From positions 22,643 to 86,642 of the forward strand of contig JAYRWE010000135.1 of the NCBI GenBank assembly GCA_041918175.1: 64,000 nucleotides of DNA, given 5' to 3'. This stretch comes from JABWAN01 sp041918175. GTDB lineage: Bacteria; Zhuqueibacterota; Zhuqueibacteria; Zhuqueibacterales; Zhuqueibacteraceae. Positions 1 through 9,586 of this stretch are shown here, piece after piece. The position numbers and the translations under genes are program-made. The stretch's first letter is position 1, and each line of letters starts with the position of its first letter. Below the pieces are notes generated by a model, which did not search any database, had not been told where the DNA came from, and was given only the letters and a program-made list of their open reading frames with translations.

Positions 1-3000
1 CAGGATATTCGCCGCGCATAACGCTTGCCCATGTTTCCTGGCGCAACGTGTTTTGGTCCAACGAAGCGGCCAGCGGGCGCAGCGCGACATGTTGCCGATT
101 GTGCGTGCGCGTGCCGCTCTCAGAAATAGCGCGCATCATTACGGCCTCCGGCCGCGAGGCGGAAGCTTGCGATAAGATGAGCGCATGCCGCTGCGGATAA
201 TTCGCATGAATCGCGGCGATAATCTCCTCGAGCGCGAATGCTTGTCCCATGGGCAATTCTTCCAGCGACCACATGACGTTGAAAGCGGCGTACCGCCGCA
301 CGACATATTGCACGTAACGCTGCACTTGCTCTGCGTTGCTAAAATACGTCGTTGCTGCTTTCGGCAAAAGTTGCAGCCCCACGAGCATGCCTTGCGCATT
401 CGCGAAGGCCAGGCGTTCATCTAACTTGCGCCAATATTCCGGATTGAGGCGATCGCCGTCCCGCATGAAAAACGCCGCAGCCTCTTCCGGTTGCGAGGCT
501 TCATTTTCTAAAACCGCGATCTGCAAAAAATTATAACCCAGCTCCGCGCGTGCGGCAACGTATTTTTGAAAATCCGGCAAAGCGATTTTGAGCGCTGCGC
601 GCAACTCTGCGCCGATCAAAAAGAACGGTAAACTATCCGCCTGCGCCAGCGTCGCGGGAAAGCGTTGTGAGCTTCGGACCGGGCCGCGCGCTGCGGCATG
701 AGCTTGCGGCAAGTTGCCCGCGCAGGTTAATGTGCCGCGTTGTGCATCCAATCCGGCATCGGTGGCTTGCGATTGCCACGCCCAGACGCCGTTTGCCGGC
801 GGCGCAAACCGCACGAGATACGATTCCTTGCCGTCCCAAAATCCTGCAACGGAAATGGTTCGCCCCGAGGCCGCGCCCTCCGTGCCCGTAAAAGTGAGCG
901 TAAACTCCGGGCCATTCACATACGGCGTTGCGCCGGCATTCTTTGCGGGAAAGTGCGCTTCAAAAATTTCGTGCAATGCAACACGCTCAACCCGCGCTGG
1001 CAACGTTTCAAACTGCACCTCTGTGGCCGTAGAATAATTGCCCGCAATATCGCGCGACTGCACGCGCGCATGATATTGCTTATACGACTGCAATCTGCGC
1101 AAGACGAGACGATGCTCGAACGCAAAATCGGAAGTGTCGCTCACGCTGCTTTCATAACTGCGATTCAAACCATACGCAACGATGGCGGTCGCCGGCTCGC
1201 TCGTCTTCCACGTCAGCGTCGCGCTGTTTGCCGTCACCTCGGAAATCGCAACTTCGGTGAGCAACGGCGGCGTCGCTTCTTGCTCGCGCAGCGCAACGAT
1301 CAACTCCGGCGGATGATTGGTAGACTCGCGCGCATCGAACGAAACGGTTTCGCCCATGCCGAGCAAGGCGAAATCATACACGCCGTTGCCCGCAATCACT
1401 TCGCGCAATGCCGCGCCCTGCCATTCGTTTTCGCGCACCGCGTCGATATAACCCAAATCTTCCTCCTCCGCGTGCGGCTTGGTTTGCCACGTCACTGTCT
1501 TTTCTTCCCACGCCGCTTGCAACGCGCGCCATTTGCCGCCGCCCTTGCCCGTCTGCCGGCCATGCAAACGCAAAGCAGCATGCGCAACTTCGCCATGCAC
1601 GCCCGCTACTTCGAACCGCACATAACATTCGCGCCCCTCGCTCGCAAGCAAGTTCATCCAACCGAAATTGCCGAGGCTGCGACGCTCGCCATAAATGTTG
1701 TTCTTCTCCACATACGTGTCCGCGCTCGGTTGAAACAGATATAGCCCGCTCTTCATCGTCGTGAAAGTTGCGTTTGCGCTCGTCATGCGATTGCCCGCAT
1801 CGTCTTCGGCAATGATGCGATAGTGATAAATCTGATCCGTATTGAGACCGGACAACACGCTGGAGAACTGTCGCGCGGGCGGGCCGAGCAACGTGGTCTT
1901 CTGCCCATATGCCGGTGACGCGCCATATTCAATCCAACAGTGCGCCGGCTCGCTCGTGGTCCATTGCAAACGCGCGGCATTCGCATACACGCTCGTCAAT
2001 GCGAGGTCTGCGATCAGCGGCGGCGTGTTGTCGTGCGCGGAAACATTGGCTTTGATGCTGAGGTCGGAAAAGATGGGGCCGCGGAACGCGGGATATTGAT
2101 TGCCGCTGAAATTGGTGATGAGATCGCCGCTCACGGTATAATCGCGTCCGAGTAAGAGATAACGCAGTTGCATGGCTGCATCGTGCGTGTGGCGCGCTTG
2201 CAATGCGCCGTTGCGAAAGTATTGCACCTCTTTCCCGCTCCACGTCACGCGCAGTTTATAGCTCTCTTCTTTCTGCCACGGATTCTTGATGATCGAGGCT
2301 TTCTCATCCGCATAGTTTGTGGAAGATTGCAGCTTCACGCCCGGCGCATACATCGCGCCGGTGTGCAAATCCCAAAACGTTTCTTGCGTTTCCACGGAGT
2401 GATGATTGCCCCATGGATTGCGAAACATGGCAAGGAAATGATGGCGCTCCGCGGTGTTTTGCTCCGGCGGATAAAAGTTGCGCACCGTCACTTCGAGCAC
2501 GCCGTTTTCCACATACTGGCCGAGATCATAAAACAACATATCCTCTTTGCCGAGCGCTTGCCATCCGCCTTCGGTTGCGAAATTGCCGCCCGTGCGCATT
2601 GCCAGCGTGCGCTCACGCAAAGGATCATGCAACACGACTCTTTCTTTTAAGGCGTCACTGTTCGCGGTTTCAGCATTCGCGCGCAGCACAAAATCATCCA
2701 CGGTCCAATCACCGTTGCGCTGCGTGTAGCCCGCGGCAAGCTCGATATAAAAGCGATCGTTTAAAGTAGACCCCGGCAAAGCAAAGGATTCGGCATACAC
2801 CGTCTGCCAAAGGTCGCCGTCGAATGAAAATTGAAAATTGATCACACCTTCGCGCACCAGCATGCGCAAATAAGAATTGGGTGCAACTTCGATTTCGGGC
2901 GCGACTTCCAAGCCTTCCACAAAACCGGCCTTGCTCCATTGCACATAAAGCCGATATGGTCCGCTCAAGTCATCGCGCGCCGTATAAAACCGATAAAAAT

Positions 3001-3403
3001 TTTGTTCGGAAGAAAACGCGATCGGAGAAGTGCTGGTTGCCGTCGTCGAAATGCCTAGCGCGCCGTCGCCGTTCGGCTCCGTCATTTTTATTTGAATGAA
3101 GCGCTCGCGCAGTGAAAATTTTTCGCGCGTGTGAATCCAGCCGCTGGTTTTGCCGAGCGAGCGCAGCGTGAGCGCGCCTTTTTGCAAAACGGAGTGATTG
3201 TCGGGATGATTGCCCCACACCCAATGCGCTTGCAAACGCGGCGAGGAAAAGTCATCAGCGAGTATAGGCGCGACGCGCTGCTCCTGCGCCAACAGCGCAG
3301 CCACGAACAACATCGGCGCAAATAGAGCTGCAGCGCTTCTGGGGAACGGCCAACGAATGAACCTCGCGAAGAGGCGAGCTACAATGGTGTTGTTCGAGAT
3401 CAT
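1..3403 (-). CDS. Secreted multidomain glycoside-hydrolase-like protein (DUF5060/DUF4038 type), C-terminus beyond window
   Basis: An open minus-strand frame runs from an ATG at 3403 to the left edge without a stop, giving about 1134 visible codons. The N-terminus is a long signal peptide with a basic region followed by LFAPMLFVAALLAQ. Reading along it, I see two concanavalin/laminin-G-like beta domains (about 46-450), a fibronectin III-like domain (about 456-545), a DNRLRE/CBM96-like domain starting SADTYVEKN (about 549-700), a second FnIII-like domain with TSEPAT (about 709-800), a DUF5060-like domain containing FWDGKESYLVRF (about 804-905) and the start of a TIM-barrel DUF4038-like domain. 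DUF5060-DUF4038 proteins are glycoside hydrolases acting on plant or microbial polysaccharides. Substrate cannot be told. The catalytic acid is uncertain: the segment MWSLEELP lies where these enzymes usually have an acidic motif. No strong ribosome site precedes the ATG. Confidence 0.8.
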   Translation of the reverse strand, partial: MISNNTIVARLFARFIRWPFPRSAAALFAPMLFVAALLAQEQRVAPILADDFSSPRLQAHWVWGNHPDNHSVLQKGALTLRSLGKTSGWIHTREKFSLRERFIQIKMTEPNGDGALGISTTATSTSPIAFSSEQNFYRFYTARDDLSGPYRLYVQWSKAGFVEGLEVAPEIEVAPNSYLRMLVREGVINFQFSFDGDLWQTVYAESFALPGSTLNDRFYIELAAGYTQRNGDWTVDDFVLRANAETANSDALKERVVLHDPLRERTLAMRTGGNFATEGGWQALGKEDMLFYDLGQYVENGVLEVTVRNFYPPEQNTAERHHFLAMFRNPWGNHHSVETQETFWDLHTGAMYAPGVKLQSSTNYADEKASIIKNPWQKEESYKLRVTWSGKEVQYFRNGALQARHTHDAAMQLRYLLLGRDYTVSGDLITNFSGNQYPAFRGPIFSDLSIKANVSAHDNTPPLIADLALTSVYANAARLQWTTSEPAHCWIEYGASPAYGQKTTLLGPPARQFSSVLSGLNTDQIYHYRIIAEDDAGNRMTSANATFTTMKSGLYLFQPSADTYVEKNNIYGERRSLGNFGWMNLLASEGRECYVRFEVAGVHGEVAHAALRLHGRQTGKGGGKWRALQAAWEEKTVTWQTKPHAEEEDLGYIDAVRENEWQGAALREVIAGNGVYDFALLGMGETVSFDARESTNHPPELIVALREQEATPPLLTEVAISEVTANSATLTWKTSEPATAIVAYGLNRSYESSVSDTSDFAFEHRLVLRRLQSYKQYHARVQSRDIAGNYSTATEVQFETLPARVERVALHEIFEAHFPAKNAGATPYVNGPEFTLTFTGTEGAASGRTISVAGFWDGKESYLVRFAPPANGVWAWQSQATDAGLDAQRGTLTCAGNLPQAHAAARGPVRSSQRFPATLAQADSLPFFLIGAELRAALKIALPDFQKYVAARAELGYNFLQIAVLENEASQPEEAAAFFMRDGDRLNPEYWRKLDERLAFANAQGMLVGLQLLPKAATTYFSNAEQVQRYVQYVVRRYAAFNVMWSLEELPMGQAFALEEIIAAIHANYPQRHALILSQASASRPEAVMMRAISESGTRTHNRQHVALRPLAASLDQNTLRQETWASVMRGEYP

Positions 3404-3469
3404 AATGAAATAAGCATAGTAGAAAAACACCGCGCGGCTGCTTGCGCCATGCACTGCAACGTCTCAACT

Positions 3470-4114
3470 TCACGCAGCAATGGGAAAAGCAGCCCATAAA
3501 AGATCCAATCTCTCACCGGCATGCCACACCTCGCTGCAAATCGGCTCCATGCCGACATACGCCTCATGAGTGCGCAGGAAATTTGCCAGCTCGCTGAAAT
3601 CTTCTTTGCCCGCATTGCTCAACTTGGAACAGGCCAGCAATTTTTTTTCAAACGTCTCCGGCGCGCGCAGTTGGCCGCACCATAAGTCATTCAACTCCTC
3701 GCCGGCAAAACTTTGAATGAGCAATACCGCCCAATGTTCGGAGCGTTGCCAAAAGGCCTCGGTCGCCGCCGGTTCCACCCGCGGATAAGCTTGCGGCTGA
3801 TAGCGCTCGAACGCTTGCGCCTGTCGCAAAATTTTGTGCGGAAGAATTTTTCCGAAAGTTTGCGCGGTAAGAAGAAACGTGATCTTTTGATTGGAAGCGA
3901 GCAGCTCCGGCGCGGGCGCATTGGCTTTGGCCGCAGGCTCCGCCGCGAGCGCGAAACCGGCGTGTAACAAATTCGCGCCGAAATGCAGCAACGCATTGCG
4001 CTCGGAAACGATCAGGCCGCGGCCGTCGTGCAGCGCGCCGATTTGTTTGAATGAATGATTCAGGCTTTTCGCCGTGGCCGCCACGGCGTTTTTGAAGGAT
4101 TGAGGCAGGCGCAT
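3470..4114 (-). CDS. Hypothetical protein, 214 aa
   Basis: This is a soluble protein of 214 residues with no signal peptide or membrane segment. It is rich in Ala, Leu and Phe, with likely helices throughout and one WCGQ segment. I recognise no family. The start is supported by AGGA eight bases before the ATG at 4114. It lies 66 bp upstream of the large secreted hydrolase-like gene on the same strand, so the two may be co-transcribed, but nothing in the sequence links their functions. Confidence 0.6.
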   Translation of the reverse strand: MRLPQSFKNAVAATAKSLNHSFKQIGALHDGRGLIVSERNALLHFGANLLHAGFALAAEPAAKANAPAPELLASNQKITFLLTAQTFGKILPHKILRQAQAFERYQPQAYPRVEPAATEAFWQRSEHWAVLLIQSFAGEELNDLWCGQLRAPETFEKKLLACSKLSNAGKEDFSELANFLRTHEAYVGMEPICSEVWHAGERLDLLWAAFPIAA

Positions 4115-4712
4115 AAGGTATTCCTAGTGATCATGATGAATAACGGGATGAACGCCAGGAATAATACGTTCGCCAGCCGCAACGTGCAGACGAGATAAAT
4201 ATAAGGAGTCGTCACAGAGTAAGGAACAGTGCGCCAGTTCAACTTTAGAAGCTCACAATACACGAGAAGTTTTTTTTGCTTTGTCGCTGCTCGACCCAGG
4301 TGTCATCTCCGCTTGTTTACCGAGGTGGCCTTTGCAAGCGGGCTGACTTCAAAGCGATGGCATCCCACTGCTTAACACTAATTTCAAAATTCCGCTTCTA
4401 AACCGCGAATAGTACTACAACGTTAAGTTGAACCTGCATCCTAAAAGCGTTTAGAAGACAGAAAGATGGAGGACAGAAAAATGTTAGTTGTTTTCTTTCG
4501 TATGGCGACATCAACTTCACTCGGCTGAACCCAGGCTTTATTTTTCTGCTCTACATTTTTCTGTCTTAAGCTTTTGCTTTAAGGCCATCGATGCGGCTAA
4601 ACCAGAACTTAACGTTGTAATAATAGGCGCGAATGAACGCGAATTTAAAAAAACGGTTTATTCGCGCCTATTCGCGGTTCGAAAAACGAACAGATAATTC
4701 AATTGATGATGC
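4115..4712. other. 598-bp intergenic region with nested inverted repeats
   Basis: No gene is visible. The gap is AT-richer than the flanking genes and contains the nested inverted repeats annotated separately at 4416-4619. A GCGAATGAACGCGAAT-like simple palindrome lies at about 4628-4680; a similar GCGAATG...GCGTTCATT string recurs at about 25430-25470. Confidence 0.6.
4416..4619. repeat. Nested inverted-repeat element, about 204 bp
   Basis: Outer arms TACAACGTTAAGTT (4416-4429) and AACTTAACGTTGTA (4606-4619) are exact reverse complements. An inner pair GACAGAAAAATGT (4472-4484) and ACATTTTTCTGTC (4553-4565) is also exact. There is no open frame of note inside. It may be a small non-autonomous mobile element or the relic of a structured repeat. 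Confidence 0.5.
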
Positions 4713-5933
4713 TTAAAACTGCTGCAGAAATAGCCCGGAGCGCAGCTTGGGTTCAAACCACGTCGACTTGGGCGGCATCAATTCGCCGCGATCCGAAACC
4801 GCAAACAGCTCCTCGAGCGCCGTTGGGAAAACGCTGAACGCCAATTGTGCTGCGCCGCTTGCCACGGCTTGTTGCAAAGCCTGCGTGCTGCGAATGCCGC
4901 CAACGAAGTCAATGCGCGCGTCCGTGCGCTGATCGACAATCCCGAAGTACGGCGCGAGCACTTGTTGTTGCAGCCGCGTCAAATCAAGTTGCACGAGCGG
5001 TTCGTCACTCGATGCCACGCGCAGAGTGAAACTGCGCCATTGACCTGCGCAATACACGCTCACTTCGCCTTTGCGCGCCGGTGTTGCCGTTGCGCTCTCC
5101 ACATATGCAAAGTTGCTGCGCAGAAACGTGAGAAACGCGCCGGCATTCCACTCCGACACATTCCGCACCAGGCGATTATATGGAAGAATGCGAAGCTGCT
5201 CCGCCGGAAAGAGCACGGCCGGGAAAAAATTATAAGCTTCGTTGCCGGTGTGGCTCGCGTTGCGTTGGCGTAATTCCGTGCGTGCGCGCCAGGCACTGGC
5301 GGAACGATGATGTCCATCCGCAATATATAATTTCGGCACGTGCGCGAAGGCGGCAACGAACGCCGCGTTTTCTTCCGCCTGCCACAGCGTGTGCTGCACG
5401 CCGTCTTCCGCAACAAAATCCCACAAAGGTTGCTGCCGCATAACTTCTGCGACGCGCGCGTCAATTTCAGCGCGGCCGCGATAAGCGAGCAATACCGGCT
5501 CGGCATGCGCGCCGAGCGCGAGCACGTGGCGCGTGCGGTCATTCTCTTTTTCCGGCTTGGTATTTTCATGTTTGCAGATCACGCCGCTTTCATATTCATC
5601 CACCGCGCAGCAGCCCACCACGCCGATTTGCGTATGCTCCGCCGTGCGGAGTCGATAAACCAAAAGCTGCGGTGCCGCGCTGCGCAACAGCCAGCCGGCC
5701 TTTTCAAACGCAAGCAAGTTCTCGCGCGCTTGCTCATAAACGCGCTCATCATATGGCGAGGCCGTCTCCGGCAAATCCACCTCCGCGCGAATGATGCGCA
5801 TAAAGCTCTGCGGATTATGCGCGGCAAAGGCGCGCGCTTCCGCCGCAGAAACCACATCATAAGGCGGACAGGAAAGCCGCGGCGCAAGTTGCGCCGGCGG
5901 CAGCAGTGAAACGAATGGACGAAGTTGTGCCAT
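4713..5933 (-). CDS. DUF1015 family protein
   Basis: The 406-residue protein begins MAQLRPFVSLLPPAQLAPRL and shows the hallmarks of DUF1015: SCPPYDVVSAAEARAF near the start, a central HENTKPEK segment, IADGHHRSASAW, and a C-terminal half ending near FAVSDRGELMPPKSTWFEPK. The family is widespread and often annotated as uncharacterised, sometimes near serine or energy-metabolism genes; no reaction is established that I can name. An upstream-extended frame to 6044 exists, but ATG 5933 has AGGAA nine bases before it and matches the family N-terminus. It is the only clear gene between two repeat-rich gaps. Confidence 0.85.
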   Translation of the reverse strand: MAQLRPFVSLLPPAQLAPRLSCPPYDVVSAAEARAFAAHNPQSFMRIIRAEVDLPETASPYDERVYEQARENLLAFEKAGWLLRSAAPQLLVYRLRTAEHTQIGVVGCCAVDEYESGVICKHENTKPEKENDRTRHVLALGAHAEPVLLAYRGRAEIDARVAEVMRQQPLWDFVAEDGVQHTLWQAEENAAFVAAFAHVPKLYIADGHHRSASAWRARTELRQRNASHTGNEAYNFFPAVLFPAEQLRILPYNRLVRNVSEWNAGAFLTFLRSNFAYVESATATPARKGEVSVYCAGQWRSFTLRVASSDEPLVQLDLTRLQQQVLAPYFGIVDQRTDARIDFVGGIRSTQALQQAVASGAAQLAFSVFPTALEELFAVSDRGELMPPKSTWFEPKLRSGLFLQQF

Positions 5934-6474
5934 GGGATGGTTCCTGTTTATTAGAGAGAGCGTTGCTAAACTTTTCAAGTTTAGTAAAGTTTTAGCATCG
6001 CGTGAAACGAGTGGAATTGTCAATTGCGAATTGTGAATGGCCAATTGTCAATTTTAGAACTTTGCGGTCGTGATAATTCCATCGGAGTAATACTATAAAT
6101 GCGCACATGTAGAACGAGCAAGCCGTAAATCTGTATTGTGTTTGTGGTTTGAGTTGCGATGACACCCCCCGAACCCCCCTCAAGGGGGGAATTTTCAAAT
6201 GTCCTCTGAGCGAAATTACGGCAAGAAAACTTTTTCCCGCCAAATAAGCAAGCGCCTGCTGGCTAGTCGCTCGATGCGCGCGTTGCCTAAAGATTTTCAA
6301 TCACACCGTGCAACCTCCTTCTTCGCAAACCGCACGTTTTGTATGTATTCATACACAAGCCGTAATGAACAGAGAGTTATACCCGGTTTGTTCCGTCTTC
6401 GCGGACACGTCTATTAACCGTTTGTCGCAAATGTCGCGAAGCGTGCCGTTTTCATCGACCTCAGAGGGTTGTCC
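5934..6474. other. 541-bp intergenic region between divergent genes
   Basis: No gene is visible. It separates the divergent DUF1015 and kinase genes and should hold both promoters. It includes alternating CAATTG/AATTGTGAAT strings (6016-6056), the TAATACTATAA motif at 6064-6098, and a C-run/G-run palindrome CCCCCCTCAAGGGGGG (about 6174-6189). Confidence 0.6.
6064..6098 (+). promoter_or_regulatory. Repeated 35-bp motif ending TAATACTATAA, candidate promoter
   Basis: The sequence from GCGGTCGTGATAATTCC to TAATACTATAA matches 55592-55626 at most positions, including TAATACTATAA exactly. A shorter TAATACTAT recurs at about 49511, 21-29 bases before a gene start. The TACTAT part resembles a -10 element. 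Whether this is a promoter or just part of a dispersed repeat is not settled. Confidence 0.35.
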
Positions 6475-9123
6475 ATGGCAGCAGTCAAAGTATTGGACCA
6501 TAAATACGAAATCCTTTCCGAAATCAAACGCGGCGGATTCGGCGTGGTATATTATGGGCGCGATCGATTGTTCGATAAGCCCGTCGCCATCAAAGCGATC
6601 TCGCCCGAGTTGCTCGGCGAAGCCAAATACCTCGATCTCTTTCAAGCCGAGTCGTTGGCCGTCGCGCGCTTGAATCATCACAACATCATTCGTATTTATG
6701 ACATCAAGCGCGAAGACGAGGGCCAGTTTTACATCATTATGGAGTTCATCGACGGCCTGGATTTGCGGCAATTGATCAATGCCGCGCGCAAGGATCGCCA
6801 TTTATTGCCGCCGCATTTGAGCGCGTATATCATGGCCGAGGCGTGTGCCGGGTTGGATTATGCCCACACGCGCCGCGATCCGGATACGCATCAGCCGTTG
6901 CACCTCATTCATCAAGACATTTCGCCGGGCAACATCATGATCAATCAACTCGGCGAAGTGAAGATCATTGATTTTGGTTTGGCGAATGCGCGCCGTCGCG
7001 GGCCGCGCCAGGGCGAGGGCAAGAATGAAGTTCTGATTCAAGGCAAGTTGGGGTATCTCGCGCCGGAGCAGGTGTTGAATAACGGGCCGCTCGATCATCG
7101 TCTTGATATCTTTGCGCTCGGCGCCGTGTTTTATGAAATGCTCACCGGGCAGCGTTTGTTCAAAGAAAATTCGCCGAGCAGCACGGTGCAAAGCCTGCGC
7201 AACGGCGCGTGGGATCTGGCGTTGCTCAAAGCCACGGACACGCCGGAGCCGTTGGTGCGCGTGGTCGAGCGCGCTTTGCAAAAAGAGCCACGGCAACGTT
7301 ATCAATCCGCGAATCCAATCTACGTCGAGCTGATGAACTATCTTGCCACGCGCGAGCCGGCGTTGGATTATGCGCTCGAACTCGGCACGCTCGTGCAACG
7401 TCTCGCGCCTTCGCGCGCGCACGTGGCGCTCAATGAAACGCCTGCAACACAACCGCCGGTGATCACCGTGCCCGCATTTGAAGAAAATTTTTCGGGCAGC
7501 ATGCCGCCGGAAGACTTCACCATTGCCGAAGCGGAAATGGTGTTGAACCTCGATGAAGGCAAACTGAATTTCAACCGCGAACCCGAGACGGAAAAATTTG
7601 ATCCGACTCCGGTCTTGCCGTTCGAAGTCGACGTGCCGCCGCATGCAGAGCCGGAGCGCATGGAAACCGAAGCCGCGCCGATGCCGCAAGAAGGCGCGTT
7701 TTATAAAGTGATTGCCGAAGAGGAAGAAGAAAACGAAGCGCGCACCATCATCGACGTGGTGCGGCTCTCGGCGCGCACGCATCGCAAGGCGATTGTGCGC
7801 ACACTCAGCGGCATGTTCGCCGTGTTCGCGCTGTTCGTCATCGCCGACGTGTGGGGACGTTGGACCGCGCTCGGCACGGGCATTTATGATATGTTGTTTC
7901 CGCCGGCGATCAAGATCGTTTCGTTTCCGCCCGGCGCACAGGTGTATTTGGACGACGAGCCGTTGCCCAAAACCACGCCGCTGGCCATCGAAAAAATTTC
8001 TCCCGGCGTACACAAGCTTACGCTCACCCTGCCGCGCTTCGAATCCATCGTGCGCTCGATTCAAGTGCCTTCGCAAGGCAGCATCACCGTTGCGGAAGAA
8101 CGGCAACCCGAGGCCGATCAACCATACGTCTTTCGCTTTAAAACGATTTTGGAAGTCACTTCCAAACCCGAGGGCGCGGAGGTTTATCTCAACGGCGCCA
8201 AATACGCGCAAGCCACGCCGTGCCGTGTCCTGCATGAAGTTTCGAGCGAGCCGTTGCACATTGAATTGCGCAAAGAAGGTTTGATGACGCTTGGCGGTTT
8301 TAGCCTCAATACGATTTCCGGCACGGAGACGATTGAAGATCGCCGCTTATGGCAATTCGAACGCATCGAAGGCCAGCGCGAGCATTTCACTATCACCGGG
8401 ACGTTTGTCAAACCGGTTACGATCAACTCCACGCCCAGCTTGGCCGAAATTTATGTTGACGACGATGAAAACCCGGTGGGGCTGACGGGCTATGCCACGG
8501 AGCTGCTGCTCACCATCGGCTCGCATACCATCAAGTTAAAAAAAGAAAATTATCTGCCGCGCACCTTTGCGCTGGAGGTCAACGAAAACTCGCCCAGCGA
8601 ATACGACGAAACGCTCTCGCGCCTGGTGCGCATCTTTGCGAAGAACGCAAACAGCGCGAGTGACGATGACATCAAAGCGCAGGTAACGGAAATCATCTAC
8701 GCCGGGCGGAGCACCAAAATCAAAGCCACAACGCCGTGTGAGTTGACGCTCTTGCCTTATCCCTACAAAGTGATTTTGAGCAAGCCCGGCTTGGCGGATT
8801 ACGTGCTCACCATTCCCGCCGCGAGCAACGTCGCCATCGCGCGCATGTCGGCCGGCAGCATCATGACGGAAATTACCGTGCTCGATGATCGCAGCGGGCG
8901 CGCGTTAAACAACGTCGAAATTAGTTATCAAATCGCCTCGCGCACGAGCGAGCCGGAAGCTTTTTTTGGCGAAACCGATGAATCCGGCATTGCCGAGCGC
9001 AGCCTGCCGCCGGGAGAATATCGTTTGCGCGTGAAGAAGTTGGGATACGGCGTGAGCGTCAAACAAGTGCAAGTGAACGACGACCAGCGCCGCTTTGTGT
9101 TCAAGTTGGCGGCGTCAAAATAA
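6475..9123 (+). CDS. Membrane Ser/Thr protein kinase with extracytoplasmic PEGA repeats
   Basis: The 882-residue protein has a complete bacterial Hanks-type kinase domain (about 10-285): glycine loop RGGFGVVYYG, VAIK lysine 40, Glu59, catalytic loop HQDISPGN with Asp148, and DFG at 166-168. An acidic linker follows, then one membrane segment (about 445-462, GMFAVFALFVIADVWG). The C-terminal half carries four PEGA-type modules (from about 478, 559, 648 and 737; for example SFPPGAQVYLDDEPLP) and a carboxypeptidase-regulatory-like domain at the end. The kinase is therefore cytoplasmic and the PEGA region extracytoplasmic, suited to sensing an envelope ligand. ATG 6475 is preferred over TTG 6469 because GAGGG lies six bases upstream. 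It heads a same-strand cluster with FHA, PP2C and pseudokinase genes. Confidence 0.92.
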   Translation: MAAVKVLDHKYEILSEIKRGGFGVVYYGRDRLFDKPVAIKAISPELLGEAKYLDLFQAESLAVARLNHHNIIRIYDIKREDEGQFYIIMEFIDGLDLRQLINAARKDRHLLPPHLSAYIMAEACAGLDYAHTRRDPDTHQPLHLIHQDISPGNIMINQLGEVKIIDFGLANARRRGPRQGEGKNEVLIQGKLGYLAPEQVLNNGPLDHRLDIFALGAVFYEMLTGQRLFKENSPSSTVQSLRNGAWDLALLKATDTPEPLVRVVERALQKEPRQRYQSANPIYVELMNYLATREPALDYALELGTLVQRLAPSRAHVALNETPATQPPVITVPAFEENFSGSMPPEDFTIAEAEMVLNLDEGKLNFNREPETEKFDPTPVLPFEVDVPPHAEPERMETEAAPMPQEGAFYKVIAEEEEENEARTIIDVVRLSARTHRKAIVRTLSGMFAVFALFVIADVWGRWTALGTGIYDMLFPPAIKIVSFPPGAQVYLDDEPLPKTTPLAIEKISPGVHKLTLTLPRFESIVRSIQVPSQGSITVAEERQPEADQPYVFRFKTILEVTSKPEGAEVYLNGAKYAQATPCRVLHEVSSEPLHIELRKEGLMTLGGFSLNTISGTETIEDRRLWQFERIEGQREHFTITGTFVKPVTINSTPSLAEIYVDDDENPVGLTGYATELLLTIGSHTIKLKKENYLPRTFALEVNENSPSEYDETLSRLVRIFAKNANSASDDDIKAQVTEIIYAGRSTKIKATTPCELTLLPYPYKVILSKPGLADYVLTIPAASNVAIARMSAGSIMTEITVLDDRSGRALNNVEISYQIASRTSEPEAFFGETDESGIAERSLPPGEYRLRVKKLGYGVSVKQVQVNDDQRRFVFKLAASK

Positions 9124-9285
9124 GCAGATTTAAACTTTCGCCCACGCAACACCTGAATTACGCAAAAAAAGCTTTTGTGTGATTTGTGTGTTTCGTGAGC
9201 GGAAAGAGAACCTGTTGAAATAGAATTAGAAACATCGATTACTGTTTCTACCGGAATTTTGCACTAACAATTTCGCCGCCATCGC

Positions 9286-9402
9286 CTGATGATGAATCAT
9301 CAGCTAGGAGATGCAAGCCAACTAAAGTTGGCTACCACCCTACGGGTGATCAGCGATCTTTAGATCGCTTCCACCTTTTAGCCTGATGCTTCAGCATCAG
9401 GC
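9286..9402. repeat. Cluster of five short palindromes with unrelated stems
   Basis: In order: CTGATGATGAATCATCAG (9286-9303), GCCAACTAAAGTTGGC (9317-9332), ACCCTACGGGT (9337-9347), AGCGATCTTTAGATCGCT (9352-9369) and the 22-bp palindrome at 9381-9402 centred on GATGCTTCAGCATC. Most have a two-base non-pairing centre, and linkers such as GCTACCAC and GCTTCCAC are similar. They resemble members of a REP-like family whose stems vary but whose architecture is kept. Confidence 0.6.
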
Positions 9403-9456
9403 GGAGGTTGGCGATTTCACCAATGCAAAATTCAGGTTCTATGCTGCGAGAGAGTG

Positions 9457-9547
9457 AGCATCAAGCATCGAGCAACCAGCATCAAGCATCGAGCAACCAG
9501 CATCAAGCCTCGAGCAACGAGCATCAAGCATCGAGCATCGAGCAACC
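9457..9547. repeat. 21-bp tandem repeat, about 4.3 copies
   Basis: Units start at 9457, 9478, 9499 and 9520, with a partial fifth. The core is AGCATCAAGCATCGAGCAAC with one or two changes in units 3 and 4. It ends 40 bases before the FHA gene. There are no spacers of unique sequence, so it is not a CRISPR array. Confidence 0.85.
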
Positions 9548-9586
9548 AATCTCATCACCTCTTTTCGTTAACGGCGATTCGATCAC

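Larger units (their letters stand above)
9124..9586. other. 463-bp intergenic region filled with palindromes and a tandem repeat
   Basis: No gene is visible. The gap contains five short palindromes of differing stem sequence (9286-9402) and a 21-bp tandem repeat (9457-9547), both annotated separately. A simple TTTTGTGTGATTTGTGTGTTTCGTG string lies at about 9173-9197. Confidence 0.6.

Noticed and set aside
740..1744. Open plus-strand frame of 334 codons at the left end
   Set aside because: It is antisense to the edge-truncated secreted hydrolase-like gene, which has coherent domains.
6802..8259. Open minus-strand frame of 485 codons opposite the PEGA kinase gene
   Set aside because: Antisense to a well-supported kinase; no motifs and an Arg/His-rich product.
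9457..9547. Possible CRISPR array
   Set aside because: Units are contiguous with no unique spacers; there are no cas genes.
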